Assembly (NCBI GenBank): GCA_002491565.1
Contig: DKWE01000115.1
Location: 1 to 12,379, forward strand
DNA length: 12,379 nt
Origin: Lachnospiraceae bacterium UBA7160
GTDB taxonomy: Bacteria > Bacillota > Clostridia > Lachnospirales > Lachnospiraceae
Reading direction: 5' to 3'
The notes under the pieces are model-generated. The model saw only the letters and a list, made by a program, of their open reading frames with translations, was not told the origin of the DNA and made no database searches. This document shows, one piece after another, positions 6,579 to 12,353 of this stretch. How positions within the stretch are numbered: position 1 is the stretch's first letter; every line of letters begins with the position of its first letter. A program made the translations under genes and the position numbers.

Positions 6579-6638
6579 GATACTTTGCAGCCGTAGGATG
6601 AAAGTATCATAGTGAGTTATTACACTTCCGCAGAAGTG
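6579..6638 (+). other. oriT: origin of transfer (oriT) for the MobV relaxase
   Basis: GATACTTT (6579-6586) and AAAGTATC (6601-6608) form a perfect 8-bp stem. Directly after it comes ATAGTGAGTTAT (6609-6620). The pMV158 MobM origin, as I recall it, has a stem ending in AAAGTAT followed by AGTGTG/TTATAC, cut at G/T. The same order of elements is seen here, so the cut is predicted between G6616 and T6617. It lies 75 bp before the mob start and on the coding strand, as in pMV158. A second hairpin, CACTTC-CGCA-GAAGTG (6623-6638), follows the nic site. Confidence 0.7.
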
Positions 6639-6691
6639 CTCCCCCGTGGCTCCCGAAAGCAAAAACGAATAAAGAAAGGATTGAACCCCCA

Positions 6692-7978
6692 ATGGCAAGA
6701 AACGACGGTATTGACCGTACCGTAGCAAGAAATGTAAACCTGACCGCTTCCAAAATCGCCAATGCTCAGCGGCACAATGAGCGGGAAAAAGAATCCTACA
6801 CGAACCCGGATATCGTGTCGGAGCGCTTATCTTACAATGTGCATTTCAAAACACCCACCGGCAGTTATACAGAGATGTTTAAGCAGATGAAAGCCGAAGG
6901 CGTGATCTCCACCCGTGGTCTGAAAGAAGATGCTAACCTCTACGGTGAGCTGATCTTCGATGTAAACTCAGCCTACTTCTATAATCACGGCGGCTATGAA
7001 TTTGCGAAACAGTTTTATGCCGATGCTTACAAAGCCGCTGTGGAGATTGTGGGCGGTGAGCAGTATATCCTCTCCGCTGTGATGCACGCCGATGAACGGA
7101 ACCGGGCTATCTCCGAAGCTCTGGGAGAAGATGTGTACCACTACCATCTACATGTTGTGTACATCCCGGTAGTTGAAAAACAGATTCTTTGGAGCAAACG
7201 CTGCAAGGACAAGTCGCTGATTGGCACTGTGAAGGAAACCATCATGCAGGTCAGCAGCAGTAAGAAGTGGCAGTCACAGCCTTCTCTGGACGAGAACGGA
7301 AATCCCATGCTGACCGCAAAAGGAAAACCGATTCTGAAAAAATCCTACAGTGTCCTTCAGGATGATTTCTTCAACGCAATGCGTGCCGCCGGATACACGG
7401 ATGTGGAGCGCGGCGAGCGGGGCAGCACCGAGGAGCATCTGACCGTGACACAGTTTAAGGTGAAAGCAGAGCAGGAACGGCTGGAAGCTGTGACCGGTCT
7501 GGTTGCACAGGCGGAGCAGACTTTGGAAGATACCCAGGCTGCGGCAGACCGGCAAAAGAAAAGGCTTGCGGTTCTGCAAAAGGAAACCAAAACCGCCAAG
7601 GCCGCTGCGCTGACGATACAGGACATTGAGTCGATGGGCAAGAAAAATGCCCTCACCGGAAATATCTCTCTTACCCCGCAGGAGTGTGACACGCTCAAGC
7701 AGCACGCCATCAATGGCATTGCTGCCAGGGCGGACAACAGGCGGCTGAAAGAGAAACTGGCTTCTGCAGAACAGTCCGCTACCATCTGGAAGCAGCGTTT
7801 TGAAGTGTTGAACGAAAAATATCAGGAACTCAAAAAGAAAGCCCAGCCCTATCTGGATGCACTGGAAATCGCATCCGAAAGGGTTTGGGCTTTTTTGAAT
7901 GCCATCCTCGCCAGAGGACGGCAGCAACAGGAACACAGCCAGCCCGCGCATAGCAGGCAGCAGAATGTGGAAATATGA
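6692..7978 (+). CDS. mobV: MobV-family relaxase (Mob/Pre, plasmid recombination enzyme type)
   Basis: The 428-residue protein starts at ATG 6692 with AAAGGA (6675-6680) 11 bp upstream. MobV motif I is seen at residues 24-32 (NAQRHNERE). The metal-binding region has HADE at 132-135, then H150-Y-H152-L-H154 and VVYIPV, matching the family's H.DE...H.H...P pattern with an unusually long spacer between the two parts. The N-terminal 230 residues are the relaxase domain and about 250-395 are a long coiled coil used for dimerisation in this family. It nicks oriT, stays on the 5' end of the strand and is carried into the recipient by another element's secretion system; no coupling protein or secretion gene is visible here. 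The length is normal for MobV. The 3' end overlaps or abuts the next small gene. Confidence 0.93.
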   Translation: MARNDGIDRTVARNVNLTASKIANAQRHNEREKESYTNPDIVSERLSYNVHFKTPTGSYTEMFKQMKAEGVISTRGLKEDANLYGELIFDVNSAYFYNHGGYEFAKQFYADAYKAAVEIVGGEQYILSAVMHADERNRAISEALGEDVYHYHLHVVYIPVVEKQILWSKRCKDKSLIGTVKETIMQVSSSKKWQSQPSLDENGNPMLTAKGKPILKKSYSVLQDDFFNAMRAAGYTDVERGERGSTEEHLTVTQFKVKAEQERLEAVTGLVAQAEQTLEDTQAAADRQKKRLAVLQKETKTAKAAALTIQDIESMGKKNALTGNISLTPQECDTLKQHAINGIAARADNRRLKEKLASAEQSATIWKQRFEVLNEKYQELKKKAQPYLDALEIASERVWAFLNAILARGRQQQEHSQPAHSRQQNVEI

Positions 7979-8180
7979 CGGAGGACATTGCCTATTGCAG
8001 AAATACTATGAAAATGCAAAATACAACGCGGCTTTTGAACGCTGCGTGGATGTTATGGCCCGACTGATCGAGAAATACGGTCATCAGGTTCTGGAAAAAT
8101 TGGAGCAGGACACACCGCAGACAGCGAAGTGCCTTGAGAATGATACACAAGCAAAGCCGCCAGGTAGAGTAGCGGCGTAA
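7965..8180 (+). CDS. small unknown protein coupled to mob
   Basis: The reading frame is 71 codons from ATG 7965, overlapping mob by 14 bp. A better ribosome site, GGAGG (7980-7984), stands 10 bp before an in-frame TTG at 7995, which would give 61 residues beginning QKYYENAKYNAAFERC; that start may be the true one. The protein is mostly helical (ENAKYNAAFERCVDVMARLI, then EKYGHQVLEKLEQD) with a basic tail. No family is recognised. Tight linkage to mob suggests an accessory role in mobilization, or simply co-expression. Confidence 0.55.
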   Translation: MWKYDGGHCLLQKYYENAKYNAAFERCVDVMARLIEKYGHQVLEKLEQDTPQTAKCLENDTQAKPPGRVAA

Positions 8181-8190
8181 AAATTTGATT

Positions 8191-8241
8191 TACACGTTGC
8201 GTATTTGTTGTAGCTGTGCTATAATAAGTACGCAACGTGTA
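8191..8241. promoter_or_regulatory. operator: perfect 13-bp inverted repeat flanking the HTH/recombinase promoter
   Basis: TACACGTTGCGTA (8191-8203) is the exact reverse complement of TACGCAACGTGTA (8229-8241). The left arm covers the -35 and the right arm covers the expected start of transcription; arm centres are 38 bp apart. Each arm also has partial internal dyad symmetry (TAC.C...G.GTA, 8 of 13 positions), so each could bind one HTH dimer. Repression by the protein encoded immediately downstream is the simplest reading. Confidence 0.65.
8197..8225 (+). promoter_or_regulatory. sigma-A-type promoter for the HTH-recombinase operon
   Basis: The -35 is TTGCGT (8197-8202) and the -10 is a consensus TATAAT (8220-8225), with an ideal 17-bp spacer. 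The predicted start is near 8232, about 33 bp before ATG 8265. This is the best promoter in the window. Confidence 0.75.
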
Positions 8242-8264
8242 TTTTCACTTTATGGAGAAAACAT

Positions 8265-8495
8265 ATGGATTGTAAAAACAGAATGATAAAACTGCGGGAG
8301 AGTACAGGACTGAACCGAAAGGACTTCTGCAAGCTGGTTCACATCCCCTACCGGACAATGACGGAGTGGGAGTTGGGCAACCGCCATGCGCCGGACTATG
8401 TGCTGTTTCTTTTGGAGTACTACATTCGCAAAGAAGGATTTGCTACACAGAATCTGAATGCAGGAGGTGGTATGATTGAAAAAGAAACAACGTAA
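8265..8495 (+). CDS. small XRE-like helix-turn-helix regulator
   Basis: ATG 8265 is preceded by GGAG (8254-8257). The 76-residue protein has a Cro/CI-type HTH at about 7-43: MIKLRESTGLNRKDFCKLV as the first helices, then HIPYRTMTEWELGNRHAP, where TMTEWELG corresponds to the recognition helix and following turn. The rest is a short helix (DYVLFLLEYYIRK) and a flexible tail. It overlaps the recombinase gene by 20 bp, and the recombinase ribosome site lies within its end, so both are translated from one mRNA. It probably binds the inverted repeat at its own promoter and sets recombinase levels. It could alternatively serve as an excision directionality factor; the sequence does not decide this. 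Confidence 0.75.
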   Translation: MDCKNRMIKLRESTGLNRKDFCKLVHIPYRTMTEWELGNRHAPDYVLFLLEYYIRKEGFATQNLNAGGGMIEKETT

Positions 8496-10155
8496 ATGCT
8501 ACCTCTACACAAGAGTGTCCACCACCATGCAGGTCGATGGCTACAGTTTAGATGCCCAGCGTGACAAGCTCCGCAAATACGCTGACTACGAGGATATGGT
8601 TGTTGCCGGTGAATACTCTGACGAAGGCTTCTCTGGTAAGAACATCCAGGGAAGACCGGAGTTCCAGCGGATGCTGAACGACATTCAGGATGGTAAAGAT
8701 GGCGTTTCCTATGTGCTGGTCTTTAAGCTCTCCCGTTTCGGCAGAAATGCGGCGGACGTTCTGAACTCTTTGCAGCTTATGCAGGATTTCGGTGTCAATC
8801 TGATTTGCGTGGAAGATGGTATTGACAGTTCCAAAGATGCCGGTAAGCTGATGATCTCAGTCCTGTCTGCTGTGGCAGAAATCGAGCGAGAGAACATCCG
8901 CTCACAGACAATGGCAGGACGGGAGCAGAAAGCCCGTGAAGGAAAATGGAACGGGGGTTTTGCACCCTACGGCTACAAGCTGGAAAACGGAAATCTCGTC
9001 ATCGCAGAAGATGAGGTTGAGGTCATCCGTATCATTTATGATCGCTACATTCACACCAACGAGGGCGTTGCCGGAGTCGCCAAGTATCTGAACCGAAATG
9101 GCTTTGTAAAGAAACTGCGGCAGAACAATACCATTCCCGGTTTCTCAAGAAATTTCGTGCAGGATGTGCTGGACAATCCGGTTTACATGGGAAAGATTGC
9201 CTACGGCAGACGGAAAACCGAAAAGAAGCAAGGCACACGAAATGAGATGCATGTGGTGGAACAGTCCGAGTTTCCGGTTTATGACGGACAGCACGAAGCC
9301 ATCATTTCCGAAGAAGATTGGTATCTGGCGCAGGAAAAGCGAAAGCGCAATTCCTTCAAGCGGGAGAAGGTCAACAATCCAGACCATGCCCATATCCTGT
9401 CCGGGATTCTGAGATGCCCATGCTGCGGAAAAGGTATGTACGGCAACATCGCCAAAGCCCATGGCAGGGACAAGAAAACACGGTATTACTACTATTGCAA
9501 GAATACCATTACCGCTTCCGGCCATGAGTGCAGTTTCCGACTGAACATAGATCAGGCAGAGCTGAACAATGCAGTTGCCAAAATCATCTCCGCCATGGTC
9601 AATAAGCCCCGGTTTGCGGAAGCCATTCAAGCAAAAATCGGAACGGCAGTAGATACTGCGACCCTTGAACAGCAGGTGGAAGTTTTGCAGGGGCGACTGA
9701 AGCAGACCCTCGGAACGAAAACACGGCTGGAGCGTCAGATGGACACGCTGGATATTGGCGATCCGCACTATGACAGAAAAATTTCTGATTTGCAGCGCCG
9801 TTATGACGAACAATATGATATCATGGTAGAAATCGAATCTCAGATCGATGAGCTGCAAAGTCAGATTCGCAGTATCCGGCAAGAGAAGATTTCCGGCGAC
9901 AATATCTATCGGCTGCTCCTGGCCTTCGATGCGGTTTACAACTCCGCTACAGAAGCCGAGCGGAAGGAGCTTATGAAGGCCTTTATCGAAAGAATTGACC
10001 TGTACCCGGAAAAGAGAAAAGACGGCTGCTGGATCAGAAGTATTGTATTCAATTTCCCGATGCCTGTTGAGGGTGGGGAAGTAAAGGAATTGTCCTTGGA
10101 ATCTGATACTACCGTCGAGACGGTGTGTTTGATGTCAAGGGTCGAAGGAAAATAG
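8476..10155 (+). CDS. large serine recombinase (integrase/excisionase of the element)
   Basis: This 559-residue protein starts at TTG 8476, with GGAGG (8463-8467) 8 bp upstream. The next Met follows the catalytic serine, so the TTG start is required. Order of parts: resolvase catalytic domain (about 7-155) with Ser15 in YTRVST, SRFGRN and ERENIRSQTMAGR; recombinase domain (about 165-290) with GGFAPYGYKL and NPVYMGKIAYGRR; zinc ribbon with C314, C317, C341 and C352; coiled coil about 375-465; and a C-terminal segment ending in ELMKAFIERIDLYPE...IVFNFP. All usual catalytic landmarks appear present. Such enzymes join attP and attB by double-strand exchange and normally act alone for integration. 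Its last-gene position suggests that one element end is within the following 200 bp. Confidence 0.95.
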   Translation: MKKKQRKCYLYTRVSTTMQVDGYSLDAQRDKLRKYADYEDMVVAGEYSDEGFSGKNIQGRPEFQRMLNDIQDGKDGVSYVLVFKLSRFGRNAADVLNSLQLMQDFGVNLICVEDGIDSSKDAGKLMISVLSAVAEIERENIRSQTMAGREQKAREGKWNGGFAPYGYKLENGNLVIAEDEVEVIRIIYDRYIHTNEGVAGVAKYLNRNGFVKKLRQNNTIPGFSRNFVQDVLDNPVYMGKIAYGRRKTEKKQGTRNEMHVVEQSEFPVYDGQHEAIISEEDWYLAQEKRKRNSFKREKVNNPDHAHILSGILRCPCCGKGMYGNIAKAHGRDKKTRYYYYCKNTITASGHECSFRLNIDQAELNNAVAKIISAMVNKPRFAEAIQAKIGTAVDTATLEQQVEVLQGRLKQTLGTKTRLERQMDTLDIGDPHYDRKISDLQRRYDEQYDIMVEIESQIDELQSQIRSIRQEKISGDNIYRLLLAFDAVYNSATEAERKELMKAFIERIDLYPEKRKDGCWIRSIVFNFPMPVEGGEVKELSLESDTTVETVCLMSRVEGK

Positions 10156-10165
10156 CCGCGAAAGC

Positions 10166-10184
10166 CCGCTAATACTGCGGTTTT
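10166..10184 (+). terminator. weak candidate terminator after the recombinase gene
   Basis: CCGC (10166-10169) pairs with GCGG (10177-10180) around a 7-nt loop and is followed by TTTT (10181-10184). The stem is short, so efficiency is doubtful. Confidence 0.3.
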
Positions 10185-10200
10185 CTGGCAATCGGACAAA

Positions 10201-10244
10201 CTTGGCACCGAGCAGGACGAGCGCTTCTCGGTAACTTATCCAAG
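10201..10244. other. nested dyad near the recombinase gene; possible att-site region
   Basis: CTTGG (10201-10205) pairs with CCAAG (10240-10244) and, inside it, ACCGAG (10207-10212) pairs with CTCGGT (10227-10232). The 44-bp size and symmetry, 46 bp beyond the recombinase stop, would suit a large-serine-recombinase attachment site. I found no matching copy at the left side of the window, so this is only a candidate. Confidence 0.3.
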
Positions 10245-10271
10245 GTCAAAAAGGCGCGAAAAGTGTGAGAG

Positions 10272-10355
10272 TTGAGTTGCCACGATAGATGTCACTATGT
10301 TGAGTTGCCGAGTTAGATGTCGGGTAGTTGTGGCTGTGAGATAGATGTCAGAGGA
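10272..10355 (+). repeat. three 28-bp tandem degenerate repeats upstream of the acetyltransferase gene
   Basis: Units start at 10272, 10300 and 10328. Each begins TTG and has TAGATGTC at the same internal place (10286-10293, 10314-10321, 10342-10349). The first two also share TTGAGTTGCC. The third runs into the ribosome site of the acetyltransferase gene. They could be regulator-binding repeats or the multi-repeat end of an IS21-type insertion sequence; no transposase is present here. Confidence 0.6.
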
Positions 10356-10364
10356 GGAGATAAG

Positions 10365-11003
10365 ATGAAACATAGGAAAGCACCCGATCCGAATATGATC
10401 CATCCGATTGCAGGATATGATAAAGAAATCTATGTAAAGCCCACAATTCAGAATCCGAATATCACTGTCGGAGACTTTACCTATATTGCCGATTCGGAAT
10501 TTGAGAGTCATGTGACGAACTTTTATCCATGGAGCAAGGATAAACTGATCATCGGGAAGTTCTGTCAGATTGCAACGGGCGTTGAGTTCATCATGAATGA
10601 CGCCAATCACCAGATGAGCGCTGTATCCACATTCCCGTTTTATACGCTGGATGGATGGGATATGGAAGCGCCTTCAGCATCGGATATGCCGTTCAAGGGT
10701 AATACCGTAATTGGCAACGATGTGTGGATCGGGCAGAATGCAGTAATTCTTCCCGGAGTAAACATAGGGGACGGAGCAATCATTGGAGCTAACAGTGTTG
10801 TCGGCAGTAATATTGCTCCCTATACCATAGTGGCAGGAAATCCGGCAAAGGTCATAAGAAAACGATTTGATGAAGAATTGATCGATCTGATGCTTCGCTT
10901 CAAATGGTGGGATAAAAGCATCACAGAAATCAATGAGCTGATTCCTATCCTGACGTGCAGCGATTTGGAAAAGGTTAGAGAGGAATTGAAGGCAAAACCA
11001 TGA
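10365..11003 (+). CDS. Vat/CatB-like xenobiotic O-acetyltransferase
   Basis: ATG 10365 is chosen because a GGAGGAG ribosome site (10352-10358) lies just upstream; the ATG at 10317 lies inside the tandem repeats. The 212-residue protein has the hexapeptide repeats of a left-handed beta-helix (VIGNDVWIGQNAVILPGVNI, then GDGAIIGANSVVG) and the family C-terminus (AGNPAKVIRKRF, FKWWD). H82 in MNDANHQM corresponds to the catalytic histidine of Vat and CatB enzymes, which use acetyl-CoA to acetylate streptogramin A or chloramphenicol as cytoplasmic trimers. Close relatives in gut Clostridia are common and usually untested, so resistance should not be assumed. It shares a 4-bp overlap with the next gene, suggesting a two-gene operon. 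Confidence 0.85.
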   Translation: MKHRKAPDPNMIHPIAGYDKEIYVKPTIQNPNITVGDFTYIADSEFESHVTNFYPWSKDKLIIGKFCQIATGVEFIMNDANHQMSAVSTFPFYTLDGWDMEAPSASDMPFKGNTVIGNDVWIGQNAVILPGVNIGDGAIIGANSVVGSNIAPYTIVAGNPAKVIRKRFDEELIDLMLRFKWWDKSITEINELIPILTCSDLEKVREELKAKP

Positions 11004-11521
11004 TCATACTGATTACGGGCGCATCACACACCGGAAAAACACTTCTTGCACAAAAGATGCTCGAAAAATACAACTATCCGTATCTGTCCATCGATCATCT
11101 GAAAATGGGACTGATCCGCAGCGGGAATACCGATCTTACGCCGGAGGACGATGATGAACTTATAGTTTATCTTTGGCCGATTATCCGAGAGATGATAAAA
11201 ACAGCAATCGAGAATAATCAGAATCTCATTGTAGAAGGATGTTACATTCCATTTGGTTGGAGAAAGGATTTTGATGACAAGTATCTGGGAAACATTCGAT
11301 TTATATGCCTTGCAATGACGGCTAAATACATTGATGTACATTTCGATGAGATAAAAGCACACGCTTCTGATATTGAATCAAGGTTTGAAGACGAGTATAT
11401 TACGGTTCAGCAGCTGAGAGAAGATAATCAGGCGTACATCAGGGGCTGCTATGAGAATGGCGAGTCTGTAACTCTGATCGACGAGGATTATGAACAAGTA
11501 ATAAAACTACTTTTGAAATGA
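11000..11521 (+). CDS. P-loop kinase-like ATPase coupled to the acetyltransferase
   Basis: The ATG at 11000 overlaps the acetyltransferase stop in ATGA, so translation is probably coupled. The 173-residue protein opens with a Walker A loop at 7-14 (GASHTGKT), followed by YLSIDHLKMGL (28-38), which resembles the substrate-side segment of small nucleotide or phosphotransfer kinases (AAA_33/zeta-like fold). NLIVEGCYIP (75-84) follows a long helix and looks like the Walker B-like strand. There is no obvious lid motif rich in arginine beyond ESRFEDEY. The size fits a single-domain kinase. The substrate is unknown; with an acetyltransferase partner, modification of a small molecule is an attractive guess only. 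Confidence 0.65.
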   Translation: MIILITGASHTGKTLLAQKMLEKYNYPYLSIDHLKMGLIRSGNTDLTPEDDDELIVYLWPIIREMIKTAIENNQNLIVEGCYIPFGWRKDFDDKYLGNIRFICLAMTAKYIDVHFDEIKAHASDIESRFEDEYITVQQLREDNQAYIRGCYENGESVTLIDEDYEQVIKLLLK

Positions 11522-11547
11522 CCACCTCCATTTTTCAGACAGACCAA

Positions 11548-11592
11548 GGCTCCTCACTACCGGCAATTACGTCGGCGGCGAGGAGCCTTTTT
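11548..11592 (+). terminator. rho-independent terminator of the acetyltransferase-kinase operon
   Basis: GGCTCCTC (11548-11555) pairs perfectly with GAGGAGCC (11580-11587), followed by TTTTT (11588-11592), 27 bp after the kinase stop codon. The opposite strand lacks a T-tract, so it acts in the plus direction. The T-tract overlaps the stop codon of the minus-strand recombinase remnant. Confidence 0.8.
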
Positions 11593-11797
11593 ATGCTTCG
11601 ATGTCGATTGTGATCCCGGACTTGAATTCCACAGTGAAGTGGTCAGCGAAGACGGTGATCTTCTCGATGAGCTTTTTGACCAGAGCCTCATCAAACTCTG
11701 TGATATCGGTTTCCTGTCCGGCGATAAAGTCCTGCAGCTCCTTGATCCGGTTCATAGTTTCTTCCCGGTGGTGACTGTAACGTTTGCGGTTTCTCCT
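11591..11797 (-). pseudogene. C-terminal remnant of a second large serine recombinase
   Basis: Read on the minus strand, 11797-11591 gives RRNRKRYSHHREETMNRIKE, continuing through ITEFDEALVKKLIEKITVF and HFTVEFKSGITIDIEA to a TAA stop. The motif EFDE.LV..LIEK.TV....TVEFKSG is the usual end of many clostridial serine recombinases. The frame is closed upstream by TGA at 11839-11837, and no catalytic or recombinase domain is present in this frame, so only about 68 of some 500 residues remain. It differs from the C-terminus of the intact recombinase at 8476-10155, so it comes from another element. It is joined directly to the unknown gene on the same strand, a sign of an old deletion or recombination. 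Confidence 0.75.
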
Positions 11798-12353
11798 CTG
11801 GTGTATCCTCCAGCGACCAGAATTCGCCGCTGCTGCTCATACCCACGGGAAAGGCACAGCGGTCGAGCCATTGGGGTGTGGAAAGCTCCGGCACAGGCAG
11901 TTCGCCGCACTTTGCAGTGAAGCGTTGAACCGCCTTTTGATAAAGCTCGTTGTCTATGCTGAATTCTGCCCGCTGCCACAGCTTCCAGCTTTCGTCATTA
12001 GGAAGGTGGAGCAAGAAAATACCGGTTTTTCCGTTGCAGGTATGCTGCCCCAAAACCTTGAAATGGGAATCCGCATTTGCCACATGCAGGCCCCAGTTAG
12101 TTCCGTGCTCAAATGCGGACAAATCTGCCATGTGGTTGGAAAGGATTACATAGCGGTGGGTTGTGACCATTCCCATAAATCGAATACTTGCATCGGTAAA
12201 TGCCTTTTCCCGGATGATCTGCCCCGGGGTGTATTTCTGTGCCAGCTCCGGGGGCAGATTTACATCCCGGGAAAACATGGTAATGCCGGGATATATTTGA
12301 TTCGCCAGCGTCTGGATCTGCTCCTTGCTCATCTGCATAGGGTCATAGTTCAT
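11691..12353 (-). CDS. unknown protein whose 3' end is replaced by recombinase sequence
   Basis: The open frame from ATG 12353 has 220 codons; an in-frame stop lies just upstream, and the ribosome site is weak (alternative Met at residues 6 and 8). Residues 1 to about 183 read as a genuine mixed alpha/beta protein (YPGITMFSRDVNLPPELAQK, HRYVILSNHMADLSAF, NWGLHVANADSHFKVLGQH, GIFLLHLPNDESWKLWQ). I do not recognise the family. From about residue 186 (11797) on, the DNA codes for the serine recombinase remnant in another frame, so the last 35 residues (EEKPQTLQSPPGRNY onward) are read-through of foreign sequence. The protein may therefore be truncated or nonfunctional. Confidence 0.5.
   Translation of the reverse strand: MNYDPMQMSKEQIQTLANQIYPGITMFSRDVNLPPELAQKYTPGQIIREKAFTDASIRFMGMVTTHRYVILSNHMADLSAFEHGTNWGLHVANADSHFKVLGQHTCNGKTGIFLLHLPNDESWKLWQRAEFSIDNELYQKAVQRFTAKCGELPVPELSTPQWLDRCAFPVGMSSSGEFWSLEDTPEEKPQTLQSPPGRNYEPDQGAAGLYRRTGNRYHRV

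Larger units (their letters stand above)
6318..6691. other. 374-bp hairpin-dense non-coding region upstream of mob
   Basis: At least six strong inverted repeats fill this gap and the oriT lies at its right end. Besides those listed separately: GGGAG/CTCCC (6310-6314, 6323-6327) straddles the stop of the preceding gene; CCGT-CCCG-ACGG lies at 6367-6378; CCGTCC (6367-6372) can instead pair with GGACGG (6441-6446); and CGGGAG...CCACG (6566-6579 region) is partly complementary to CGTGG...CTCCCG (6645-6655 region), enclosing the oriT. Such density suggests selection on folded single-stranded DNA or RNA. A 93-codon open frame across it is not convincing. Confidence 0.6.

Noticed and set aside
6320..6601. 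A 93-codon plus-strand open frame starting 2 bp after the 70-residue gene, with GGGAG before it
   Set aside because: It crosses several perfect hairpins, its Pro/Arg/Ser-rich composition resembles translated non-coding DNA, and the region is better explained as oriT and structured DNA or RNA. Protein-level conservation in homologues would reverse this.
7274..7951. A 225-codon minus-strand open frame under mob
   Set aside because: It is antisense to the coiled-coil part of the relaxase gene and has no recognisable domain; high-GC codon pattern of mob explains the lack of stops.
9145..9882. A 245-codon minus-strand open frame under the recombinase
   Set aside because: It is antisense to the zinc-ribbon and coiled-coil part of an evident recombinase and carries no family motif.
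10317..10364. A 16-residue N-terminal extension of the acetyltransferase (ATG at 10317)
   Set aside because: It would lie within the tandem repeats without a ribosome site, whereas ATG 10365 has a strong one and matches the usual N-terminus of the family.
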